From Pseudomonadota bacterium (GTDB lineage: Bacteria > Pseudomonadota > Gammaproteobacteria > SZUA-229), in contig JAUPMA010000244.1 in NCBI GenBank assembly GCA_030836935.1, positions 1 to 6,886 of the forward strand: a stretch of 6,886 nt of DNA. The letters run 5' to 3'. Positions 1 through 5,511 of this stretch are shown one piece after another. The stretch's first letter is position 1, and each line of letters starts with the position of its first letter. The notes below the pieces were generated by a model that saw only the letters and a list, made by a program, of their open reading frames with translations, was not told the DNA's origin and ran no database searches. The translations under genes were made by a program, and so were the position numbers.

Positions 1-132
1 AGATGAATGCGGATCATGTTTACCTTGCAAGCAGTGTTCTGAAACTAATTTTAACATATCGAAGCGATAATCTTTCCGGGCAAAAATTCCAATTTGTGCG
101 TTAAATCTTTTCTTTTGGATGAAATATTCAGG
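1..132. other. Left-edge stretch beyond nirN; no confident gene
   Basis: This stretch follows the nirN stop codon and runs to the window edge. Two weak possibilities are visible. On the plus strand, one frame is open from base 2 to a TAA at 68-70 and reads DECGSCLPCKQC followed by ten more residues; the C-x2-C-x2-C-x2-C spacing could be the metal-binding tail of a gene converging on nirN. On the minus strand, an ATG at 17-15 preceded by AAGG (5-base gap) could begin a next gene leaving the window. Both are too short to call. I see no convincing stem-loop plus T-tract terminator for nirN here. Confidence 0.3.
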
Positions 133-1755
133 CTAGTGACTGGTTCCTGCTGATCGGGTCAGCTTGTTGTGCACGTTGTATTTGCCGGATGGTTTTTTCA
201 TGGGCAGTCGTTTTATTTCTTGCCATGTTTTCGCATCATAAACAATCACGGCGCCATCCATGTCCCACAAACTCAGCAGGACATGCTGGCCGGTTTTATC
301 GAATTCGACATGGGCGGCAATCTTGCCGGGTGCGGGCGTCAGGGTTTTTACAATTTCGAGTTTTTCCTTGTCGATAATCTGAATGGTGTCGTTGGCCTTG
401 CCAAAGAAATTATCTACCCAGGCGTAGTTTGAATTTTCATGGCTGCGCATAAAAAATCCGGGACCGAGGGTTTCGATTTTTTTGACGGTTTTCCAGGTGT
501 TCATGTCAATGAATGTCACCGAGCCTTCCTTGAGGTTGGGTGTGGCGAGAATGGTGGTGCCATGCCATGGCCAGGTGATACCGGAGCCGAGATGCGGCAT
601 GCCGGGCAAATCGATTGTATGACTGACCTTGCCGATATCCAGATCAAGCACCAGGCCTTTGCCTTCACGGGAAGCGCCAATGAGCTGGATGTAATCCTGG
701 GTGAAGAAGAAGTCATCGATGTAACCCGTGGATTGCATCTTGCGAACCGGAAATTTGTTTTCCATTTCGCCATCGCCGGATTCCTCGTTGAAATCATGTA
801 TCCACTTGCCAAAACCCATGGGCGGTTTGTCGGCGTAATTGATTTCCCAGACTTCGGCAATGTCCTTGAATGCTGCGATAAAACTGTTGCGTGGTGCCGC
901 GTCATACACGGCACTGACGCGGGATGTCTTGCCTTCACTTTCGGCGTTGATGATTTTTATTGGTGATAAATCTTCACCGGAAAATATCACCAGCGTGTGC
1001 GGTAAATAGTTGGCGGCAATCACATAACGACCATCGCTCGATACGGCAATATTGCGCATGTTGATGCCGGCACGGATTTCGGCAACGACTTTGAGATTGT
1101 ATAAATCGTATTTGCTGACCCAGCCATCGCGCGAACCGAAATACACATAACGGCCAGTGGGTGAGTATTTCGGGCCACCGTGCAGGGCAAAGCGGGTTTG
1201 AAAACGGTGTATGGGATTGAAGTTGTCGCCGTTCAACAAGGTGGCGTGATGATCGCCCAGCTCAACCACAGTGAATAAATTCATCGGATCGCCTTTCCAC
1301 AGTGGTTTGTTTGGCAGGTTTTTCGCGTCTTCATAAATAATCTGGCTGCCGCGTATGTCTTCAATTGTCCATTGCGGCATCGGTACTACAGGTGTGAAGG
1401 CGAGCTTCACCAGATCATTGATTTCTTCGTCAGTCAGTTTGTCCTGGAATGCCGGCATCTGGGTCTGGGCGCGACCTTCCTTGATGGTTTTGAAGGCTTC
1501 GTCTTTTTTCAGGCGGCCAAGATTTTCCGGCAGCAGTGCCGGACCCATGAGGCCAAGACGATTTTCGCCGTGACAGGATGCGCAGTGGGTTTTGAAGTTA
1601 TCTTGTGTTGCGGCGTGTACAGATAGCGGAAACATCTGTGCAAGGAATATAAAAGCCAGACACAGAGATGCAGGGCACACAGAAAGGGGGTAAATGGATT
1701 CCCTCCAGAAGCATGCGGGAGTGACGGAAACATATTTGCGTTTATTTGCGTTCAT
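133..1755 (-). CDS. nirN: NirN, dihydro-heme d1 dehydrogenase (cytochrome c plus d1-type propeller)
   Basis: The 540-residue product has a long N-terminal export signal (hydrophobic stretch about residues 30-46, likely cleavage after the VHA at 46-48). A c-type heme domain follows, with C58-A-S-C61-H62 and a candidate axial Met100 in QMP. An eight-bladed propeller of the cytochrome cd1 type makes up the rest. The segments ELGDHHATLL, RFALHGG, the RDGWVSKYDL block and the ending SGKYNV...GTSH are what I recognise as NirN rather than the nitrite reductase NirS. In the known pathway NirN is periplasmic and introduces the last double bond, turning dihydro-heme d1 into heme d1, and passes the cofactor towards NirS. 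The mature part (about 492 residues) leaves little room for the roughly 48-residue leader, which is longer than usual. The ATG at 1755-1753 lies inside a decamer repeat and codons 1-25 are repeat-like. Downstream in-frame alternatives (GTG codon 26, ATG codon 41) would lack a positively charged n-region or a whole signal, so 1755 is preferred. The ribosome site is weak (GAG, 7 bases before ATG). Confidence 0.93.
   Translation of the reverse strand: MNANKRKYVSVTPACFWRESIYPLSVCPASLCLAFIFLAQMFPLSVHAATQDNFKTHCASCHGENRLGLMGPALLPENLGRLKKDEAFKTIKEGRAQTQMPAFQDKLTDEEINDLVKLAFTPVVPMPQWTIEDIRGSQIIYEDAKNLPNKPLWKGDPMNLFTVVELGDHHATLLNGDNFNPIHRFQTRFALHGGPKYSPTGRYVYFGSRDGWVSKYDLYNLKVVAEIRAGINMRNIAVSSDGRYVIAANYLPHTLVIFSGEDLSPIKIINAESEGKTSRVSAVYDAAPRNSFIAAFKDIAEVWEINYADKPPMGFGKWIHDFNEESGDGEMENKFPVRKMQSTGYIDDFFFTQDYIQLIGASREGKGLVLDLDIGKVSHTIDLPGMPHLGSGITWPWHGTTILATPNLKEGSVTFIDMNTWKTVKKIETLGPGFFMRSHENSNYAWVDNFFGKANDTIQIIDKEKLEIVKTLTPAPGKIAAHVEFDKTGQHVLLSLWDMDGAVIVYDAKTWQEIKRLPMKKPSGKYNVHNKLTRSAGTSH
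1686..1727. repeat. REP-like element TGGATTCCC...GCGGGAGTGACGG inside nirN 5' end
   Basis: The plus strand reads TGGATTCCC near 1695-1703 and GCGGGAGTGACGG at 1715-1727, with TCCC (1700-1703) able to pair with GGGA (1717-1720). I recognise the pattern as a diverged version of the common dispersed motif TGGATTCCCGC...GCGGGAATGACG found between genes in many bacteria. Here it is translated, covering about codons 10-23 of nirN. Family membership is from memory and should be confirmed by counting copies in the genome. Confidence 0.5.
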
Positions 1756-1761
1756 TTGCGG
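1731..1761. repeat. Three tandem 10-bp repeats (TTYATTTGCG) spanning the nirN start codon
   Basis: The units are CATATTTGCG (1731-1740), TTTATTTGCG (1741-1750) and TTCATTTGCG (1751-1760), followed by one more G. On the coding strand the last unit provides the nirN ATG, and the array encodes MNANKRKY, the positively charged start of the signal peptide. A related array lies at 3344-3374. The period is close to one helical turn. Confidence 0.8.
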
Positions 1762-1821
1762 ACTCGATCTTTTTATTACACATATCGCAGGTATGGCCTG
1801 CTCCTGCAGGAATATTATTAG
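1762..1821. other. Short unique remnant between nirJ and nirN
   Basis: This is about 60 bases of non-repeat DNA between the decamer array and the MITE-like element. Read on the minus strand in one frame it gives NNIPAGAGHTCDMCNKKIES, with a CxxC pair, running on to a TAA at 1744-1742 within the nirN 5' end. It may be chance, or the tail of a gene lost from this joint. It also carries the weak nirN ribosome site. No nirE-like sequence is visible. Confidence 0.35.
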
Positions 1822-1961
1822 CAGCTTGTTGAAAAACTATCTGCGTTGCTGCTGCGACGTTAAAAACGGGCTCAAAATGCTCATTTACTCTGTGTAAACT
1901 CCGCTTTTTCACACGTTTTTGCCTTGCATCGGCAGCCTCGAAAACGTTTTTCAACAAGCTG
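1822..1961. mobile_element. 140-bp MITE-like palindromic element with TTAG flanks
   Basis: The ends are perfect 16-bp inverted repeats: CAGCTTGTTGAAAAAC at 1822-1837 and its reverse complement at 1946-1961. Further in, AAAAACG (1862-1868) pairs with CGTTTTT (1914-1920), and an imperfect pair lies at 1874-1887 and 1895-1909. All pairs centre near 1891, so the whole element can fold into one long hairpin. TTAG directly flanks it on both sides (1818-1821 and 1962-1965), as expected of a 4-bp target duplication. No transposase is encoded, so any movement would need one from elsewhere. The right TTAG contains the nirJ stop codon (TAA at 1964-1962), so nirJ is not shortened. From memory, similar CAGCTTGTTGAAAAA-ended repeats are scattered in other proteobacterial genomes. 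Confidence 0.75.
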
Positions 1962-3194
1962 TTAGGATTCGTAAAAATTTACCGGAATGGATTGCAGTCT
2001 TCCATCATAAGGCCGGTTCTGCAAGCGATTGTCCTGCGGCGTGATACCCAGTTCTTCATCGGTCAGATAACACGCCGGATCTTCTTCCCACGGATTGCCG
2101 GTCAGTTTCCAGGCGCGGACGCGGGTGTTGCCGTTACAGATATTTTTGTGGGTGCATTCACCGCAACGTCCCAGCAGGGTGCGTGGTGAGGCTTTCAAAC
2201 CGGCCATTAACGGATCGGAGGTATCCTGCCAGATTTGCGAGAACGGACGCTGCTTTACGTTGCCCAGAGTGTAATCCCACCAGAAGGTATCGGGGTGCAC
2301 ATTGCCGAGGTTGTCGATGTTGGCGATGTTGACGCCGGATGAATTGCCGCCCCATTGTTCGAGACGCTTGCGTAATTTTTCAATCTTGTCGGGCATGATC
2401 TGTTTGGCCCATAGCAGGAAATAAATGCCATCGGCATCGTTGTTGCCGGTAACAAATTCCTTGGGCCTGCCTTTTTGCAAATACGTCCAGCAGGTGTCGA
2501 GCAACAAATCCATGGCGATGCGTGTCATTTTGTGATGGGCATCGTCACCGCGATTCTTGTTGCCGCGTCCGGCGTAATTCAGGTGCGACAAATAGAATTT
2601 GTCGATGTCGTATTCGTCAAGCAGATTGAGCACCTGTGGCAACTCATGCGCATTATCGCGGGTGAGGGTAAAGCGCATGCCGGCCTTGATACCGTGTTGC
2701 TTGCACAAATGAATGCCGTTCATGGCTTCATCAAAAGCACCTTCGCGACGGCGAAAGGTGTCGTGGGTTTTTTTAATGCCATCAATGCTGATGCCCACAT
2801 AGTCGTAACCGACTTCAGCGATTTGCTTGATGTTGTCGTTGTTGATCAGCGTGCCATTGCTGGACAGGCCAACATAAAAACCCATGGCCTTGGCGCGTTT
2901 TGAAATGTCGTAAATATCCGGGCGTAACAAGGGCTCGCCGCCGGATAGAATCAGCACCGGCACATGAAAGCCGCGCAAATCATCCATCACACTGTAAATT
3001 TCGCTGGTGGAAAGTTCACCGGGAAAATCCTTGTCTGCTGAAATGGAATAACAATGTTTGCAGGTGAGATTGCAGCGTCGTACCAGATTCCAGATTACCA
3101 CCGGGCCGGGTGGCTTGCGTGCCGGTGGCAGTTCGCCGTTATCAGACTTTGGATCAGCCAGCATGGTTTGCATGATTTGGGTCATTCTGAACAT
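1962..3194 (-). CDS. nirJ: NirJ, radical SAM enzyme of heme d1 synthesis
   Basis: The 410-residue product starts at an ATG with a good ribosome site (AGAGG, 7 bases upstream). It carries the radical SAM cluster motif C41-NLT-C45-KH-C48 in the context VIWNLVRRCNLTCKHCYS, and a GGEP motif for SAM binding (LSGGEPLLRPD). Four C-terminal cysteines, C344, C347, C353 and C375, fit a second [4Fe-4S] site of the SPASM/Twitch kind. NirJ is known to act in the cytoplasm on 12,18-didecarboxysiroheme and remove two propionate side chains, on the way to the dioxo-isobacteriochlorin ring. The frame is open further upstream to a TTG at 3326, but that part is repeat DNA and has no family resemblance, so the start at 3194 is chosen. 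It lies 226 bases after nirH and 206 bases before nirN, and its stop codon abuts the MITE-like element. Confidence 0.95.
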   Translation of the reverse strand: MFRMTQIMQTMLADPKSDNGELPPARKPPGPVVIWNLVRRCNLTCKHCYSISADKDFPGELSTSEIYSVMDDLRGFHVPVLILSGGEPLLRPDIYDISKRAKAMGFYVGLSSNGTLINNDNIKQIAEVGYDYVGISIDGIKKTHDTFRRREGAFDEAMNGIHLCKQHGIKAGMRFTLTRDNAHELPQVLNLLDEYDIDKFYLSHLNYAGRGNKNRGDDAHHKMTRIAMDLLLDTCWTYLQKGRPKEFVTGNNDADGIYFLLWAKQIMPDKIEKLRKRLEQWGGNSSGVNIANIDNLGNVHPDTFWWDYTLGNVKQRPFSQIWQDTSDPLMAGLKASPRTLLGRCGECTHKNICNGNTRVRAWKLTGNPWEEDPACYLTDEELGITPQDNRLQNRPYDGRLQSIPVNFYES

Positions 3195-3420
3195 GTTGGT
3201 GCCTCTGTGTTTATATTGTTGGAGCGGATCATGACCGCTAGAATTACAAAACAAAAGTCCGTAAATGCGCCACTCCTGTTGCGGCATTCGCACATCCATG
3301 TGCATTACGCCAATAAACGCAAACAAGGCAAAGGCTTTTGTCTTTTATTGGCGTACATTTGCGTTTATTTGCGGATGGATTCTTTCTTTGGTTTTTTGCG
3401 GGAATAGCCATCTCCCGGGT
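3195..3420. other. nirH-nirJ intergenic region with repeats and small palindromes
   Basis: This 226-base gap is much wider than the other gene joints. It contains the decamer repeat hairpin at 3306-3374 and a perfect 6+6 inverted repeat GCACAT-CC-ATGTGC at 3290-3303. AGCGG...CCGCT lies at 3223-3239 around TCATGA. A CGGGA/TCCCG pair (3399-3403 and 3413-3417) sits just after the nirH stop. The nirJ ribosome site AGAGG lies at its left end. No strong sigma-70 promoter or FNR box is apparent. Confidence 0.6.
3306..3374. repeat. Decamer repeat array with inverted copy (hairpin)
   Basis: The plus strand has three 10-bp units: TTTATTGGCG (3344-3353), TACATTTGCG (3354-3363) and TTTATTTGCG (3364-3373), then G. 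Opposite-facing units lie at 3308-3327. TACGCCAATAAA (3306-3317) is a perfect 12-bp inverted match to 3344-3355 with a 26-base spacer, so the transcript between nirH and nirJ can form a stem. The unit and its orientation match the array at the nirN start (1731-1761). TGGATTC lies just beyond it at 3376 and GCGGGAAT at 3398, partners that also occur next to the nirN array. Confidence 0.75.
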
Positions 3421-3930
3421 TCACACAATCCGCAATCCGGTTTTTTTCAATATCCGGGTACTGAACAAAACGCTGTGGCCGCAATTATTCTCGCCCAGCA
3501 TGCCGGCAATGACGGTTACCTTGTCGCGCACTTCTTCCTTGCTGCGTCCATGCACCATGGCAAACAAGTTGTACGGCCATTCTGGCAGAAAACGTGGCCG
3601 TTGATAACAGTGGCTGACAAACTCCAGTGCGCCAACCATCATGCCGATTTCGTTAATGTGTGCATCGGGTATATTCCATACGCTCATGCCATTGGCGGTG
3701 AAACCGAGTTTGTAGTGATTGGGCACGATGCCGCTGCGGCGAATAATGCCGCAATCTGTCATGGCTTGCAGACGTTCGATTACTTGCGAGGTGCTGATGT
3801 TTAATTGTGCCGCAATTGCCGCATAGGGTTCGCGCACCAGTGGCAAACCCTGCTGGGTGAGACGGATAATTTCCCGGTCGATGTGGTCGGGAGTGTAGAG
3901 GCGGTGTTGTGGCGATGGTGCTTGCATCAT
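3421..3930 (-). CDS. nirH: NirH, siroheme decarboxylase subunit
   Basis: The 169-residue product has the AsnC/Lrp-like fold: an N-terminal winged-helix region (about residues 15-70) and a C-terminal alpha/beta ligand domain. Together with NirD, NirL and NirG it decarboxylates siroheme at C12 and C18, giving didecarboxysiroheme in the cytoplasm. It pairs in sequence with NirL: both have GLPLV.(R/E)PYA.IA, W(N/D)IPD, LP(E/D)WPYNLF.M.HG and an ILFST-like stretch near the end. His107, in FVSHCYQRP, is the conserved histidine position implicated in siroheme decarboxylases. Two ATG codons follow each other (3930 and 3927). The ribosome site GAGG lies in the end of nirG, and the gap to nirG is 2 bases, so translation is probably coupled. 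Confidence 0.92.
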   Translation of the reverse strand: MMQAPSPQHRLYTPDHIDREIIRLTQQGLPLVREPYAAIAAQLNISTSQVIERLQAMTDCGIIRRSGIVPNHYKLGFTANGMSVWNIPDAHINEIGMMVGALEFVSHCYQRPRFLPEWPYNLFAMVHGRSKEEVRDKVTVIAGMLGENNCGHSVLFSTRILKKTGLRIV

Positions 3931-3932
3931 GG

Positions 3933-4385
3933 CTACACCTCAAATTTCAGGCCAAGAAAATATTCTTCTTTTTTTGGCATGTTGTACACCAGCAATCCGC
4001 TCTGCTTTTCAATTTTGCAGATGACCTGGTTGATCTGTTCCGGCTTTTCTGTGGCTATGACAAACCACATATTGAGAATATGGTCGCGTTGATAATTGTG
4101 TGCCACTTCGTCAAATGCGTTGACGAGTTCCGTGATTTCATCAAAGCGGCTGGCGGGCACTTTCATGGCGGCGAGAGTTAATCCACCGCCGAGTTTTTCG
4201 GCGTTGTACATCGGGCCAAAACGGCTGATGTAACCGTCTTTCATCAGACGGTCGATGCGCGCGATTATTTCATCAGCCGGAATATCAAGCTGTCTGGATA
4301 ATTCTTCCCACGGGTGCTCGCATAACGGAAAACCGCCCTGCAAGCCATTGATGATTTTTTTATCCAGACTGTGCAGGGTATTCAT
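3933..4385 (-). CDS. nirG: NirG, siroheme decarboxylase subunit
   Basis: The 150-residue protein has an Lrp/AsnC-type N-terminal helix-turn-helix region (about residues 5-57) followed by the ligand-binding half. It resembles NirD most closely: LAAMKVP, VAHNYQRDHILNMWFV (His96) and a C-terminal YNMPKKEEYFLGL. In the known pathway it works with NirH, or in a NirDLGH complex, to decarboxylate siroheme; despite the fold it is an enzyme subunit rather than a DNA-binding regulator. The chosen ATG overlaps the nirL stop by one base (TGATG), typical of translational coupling. A TTG one codon upstream is possible but less likely. Confidence 0.92.
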   Translation of the reverse strand: MNTLHSLDKKIINGLQGGFPLCEHPWEELSRQLDIPADEIIARIDRLMKDGYISRFGPMYNAEKLGGGLTLAAMKVPASRFDEITELVNAFDEVAHNYQRDHILNMWFVIATEKPEQINQVICKIEKQSGLLVYNMPKKEEYFLGLKFEV

Positions 4386-4882
4386 CAAGCGCCATGGCCT
4401 GCGGCGGTTTGATCATGAATGTAAACAGCGCCGCGCTGTTTGTAACATTCTGTGCTGAACAGTATGGCATGCGGAATGTTGCCAGCCTGGCAGGAATCAA
4501 TCATCTGTGCCAGATTGCGCATGACATCTTCGCGATCATGTCCATGAATCATGCAAAAAAGATTGTAGGGCCAGTCGGGCAAGCGACGTGGCCGGCGATA
4601 ACTTAAATTTACAAATTCAAATTTGCCAAAACACACGCCCAGCTCGTCGACACGGTCATCCGGTATATCCCATACCACCATGCCATTGGACTGATAGCCA
4701 AGCTTGCGATGCCGAACCACGACACCAAAACGCTTGATGTCGCCGCGTTGCTGCATCTGCGCGATGTGATCAATGACTTCCTGTTCCGTGCTGCCGATCT
4801 GTTCGGCAATGGTTGCATAAGGACGGCTGACCAGTGGCAGGCCGTGTTGCAATACGGTAAGCAGCTGGCGTTCGTCAAGCAT
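4385..4882 (-). CDS. nirL: NirL, siroheme decarboxylase subunit
   Basis: The 165-residue product begins at an ATG that overlaps the end of nirD by 8 bases (ATGCTTGA). The frame is open further up to 5029, but that part runs inside nirD and looks nothing like the family. Domains are the AsnC/Lrp-like N-terminal winged helix (about residues 3-55) and the C-terminal ligand domain. It is the partner type of NirH, sharing GLPLVSRPYATIA, MVVWDIPD and LPDWPYNLFCMIHG. At the position where NirD, NirG and NirH carry His (H100, H96, H107), NirL has Leu93 (FVNLSYRRP). If that histidine is catalytic, NirL may contribute structure or substrate binding more than catalysis. NirD-NirL form a heterodimeric siroheme decarboxylase in characterised systems. 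Confidence 0.92.
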   Translation of the reverse strand: MLDERQLLTVLQHGLPLVSRPYATIAEQIGSTEQEVIDHIAQMQQRGDIKRFGVVVRHRKLGYQSNGMVVWDIPDDRVDELGVCFGKFEFVNLSYRRPRRLPDWPYNLFCMIHGHDREDVMRNLAQMIDSCQAGNIPHAILFSTECYKQRGAVYIHDQTAAGHGA

Positions 4883-5363
4883 GCGGATTTCCGGCCAGTT
4901 GCAAGGGAAATCCCAGGTCAATGTGGTAATCCTTTTCCATGGGTAGAGATAACACGCGCAGGCCGGAGCGTTGTTCCATGTCGCGCAATATGGATTCAAG
5001 CCGGGTTTCGTTTTCGGCTGTAACCACAAACCACAAATTGAAATGATGTTCGCGTTTGTAATTGTGATTGACTGACGGATAGCTGCTGATCAAATCGGCC
5101 ACGGTCTGTAACCGGGTTTCCGGCACGGCCATGGCCGCCAGCGTACTTGCACCAATCCGGTTGGGCCGGAATACGGCGCCGATGCGGCTGATTGAACCTT
5201 CATCCTGCAGGGCTTTCAGCCATTCAAGCAGTTCTGTTTCGGACATGCCCAGTTTTGCGGCCATGTCGGCATAGGGTGTCGGTGAAAGCGGAAAGTCGTG
5301 CTGAAAATCATTCAGCAGCCGATAAAGCTGTTGCTGACTGTGAACCGGATGCATAACCTTCAC
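4875..5363 (-). CDS. nirD: NirD, siroheme decarboxylase subunit
   Basis: The 162-residue product starts at a GTG (AGG, 5 bases before). An ATG three codons on, at 5354, is an alternative giving 159 residues. It has the AsnC/Lrp-like arrangement with an N-terminal winged helix (about residues 10-66, FPLSPTPYADMAAKLG) and a C-terminal domain containing SVNHNYKREHHFNLWFV. His100 aligns with the histidine implicated in decarboxylation. NirD and NirL form the first pair of the siroheme decarboxylase, removing the C12 and C18 acetate carboxyls. It is the first gene after the 148-base gap behind nirF and overlaps nirL by 8 bases. In P. aeruginosa a single nirD-L-G-H series is found in the same order. 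Confidence 0.92.
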   Translation of the reverse strand: MKVMHPVHSQQQLYRLLNDFQHDFPLSPTPYADMAAKLGMSETELLEWLKALQDEGSISRIGAVFRPNRIGASTLAAMAVPETRLQTVADLISSYPSVNHNYKREHHFNLWFVVTAENETRLESILRDMEQRSGLRVLSLPMEKDYHIDLGFPLQLAGNPHA

Positions 5364-5412
5364 TCGTGCCTGGTACTGACGGCCACTCTACTGTGCCGGC
5401 GCCGGATGGGCT

Positions 5413-5426
5413 TTGATTTAGGGCAA
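5413..5426. promoter_or_regulatory. Weak FNR/Dnr-like box upstream of nirD
   Basis: TTGAT-TTAG-GGCAA matches 8 of 10 informative positions of the FNR-family site TTGAT-N4-ATCAA. It is centred about 56 bases upstream of the nirD GTG, which would suit an internal promoter activated without oxygen. A match of this quality can arise by chance and no matching -10 element is evident. Confidence 0.2.
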
Positions 5427-5445
5427 GTGGGGGAGAGGTTAAGGC

Positions 5446-5498
5446 TTAAGGTTTAAAGTGCAAAGGTACGCACTTTGACTTGCCACTTTAAACTTTAA
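5446..5498. repeat. 15-bp inverted repeat between nirF and nirD
   Basis: TTAAGGTTTAAAGTG (5446-5460) pairs with CACTTTAAACTTTAA (5484-5498), with one G-T pair and a 23-base spacer. The transcript can form a stem-loop just after the nirF stop. There is no T-tract on the coding strand, so it is more likely an mRNA-stability or processing hairpin, or a dispersed repeat, than a terminator. Confidence 0.6.
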
Positions 5499-5511
5499 CC
5501 TTGGTACTTCC

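Larger units (their letters stand above)
5364..5511. other. nirF-nirD intergenic region
   Basis: The 148-base gap holds a 15-bp inverted repeat (5446-5498), a CCGGCGCCGG palindrome (5396-5405) and a weak FNR-like site (5413-5426). The AT-rich run of TTTAAA/TTAAGG motifs near nirF looks repeat-derived. No clear intrinsic terminator in the direction of transcription and no good sigma-70 promoter are seen, so nirF and nirD may still be co-transcribed. Confidence 0.5.

Noticed and set aside
439..966. Plus-strand open frame of 175 codons opposite nirN
   Set aside because: Lies wholly antisense to the well-recognised nirN frame, shows no family resemblance and no ribosome site; a codon-use shadow.
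133..1755. nirS (cytochrome cd1 nitrite reductase) as the identity of the first gene
   Set aside because: The HHATLL, RFALHGG and SGKYNV...GTSH segments and the position after nirJ fit NirN; NirS would normally lead the operon.
1731..1761. CRISPR or variable-number tandem repeat
   Set aside because: Units are 10 bp without spacers and only three copies are present, so not CRISPR; slippage cannot be judged from one sequence.
1742..1957. Minus-strand 71-codon frame across the MITE-like element
   Set aside because: Its first 45 codons are just translation of the palindromic element; there is no ribosome site or family match. Only the CxxC tail is kept as a possible remnant.
3195..3326. N-terminal extension of NirJ by 44 residues from a TTG start
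   Set aside because: The extension runs through repeat DNA, has no NirJ resemblance, and the ATG at 3194 has a good ribosome site and a normal family N-terminus.
3398..3417. Terminator hairpin after nirH
   Set aside because: The CGGGA/TCCCG stem is only 5 bp and is followed on the coding strand by an A-run, not a T-run.
3265..3804. Plus-strand open frame of 179 codons over the nirH-nirJ gap and nirH
   Set aside because: Mixes repeat DNA with antisense nirH; no recognisable domain.
4883..5029. N-terminal extension of NirL by 49 residues
   Set aside because: It lies inside the nirD reading frame and is unlike NirL; the ATG at 4882 overlapping the nirD stop is typical of this operon.
3421..5363. 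Four Lrp/AsnC transcription regulators
   Set aside because: The fold is shared, but the cluster, the pairwise signatures and the conserved HNY.R-type block identify siroheme decarboxylase subunits.
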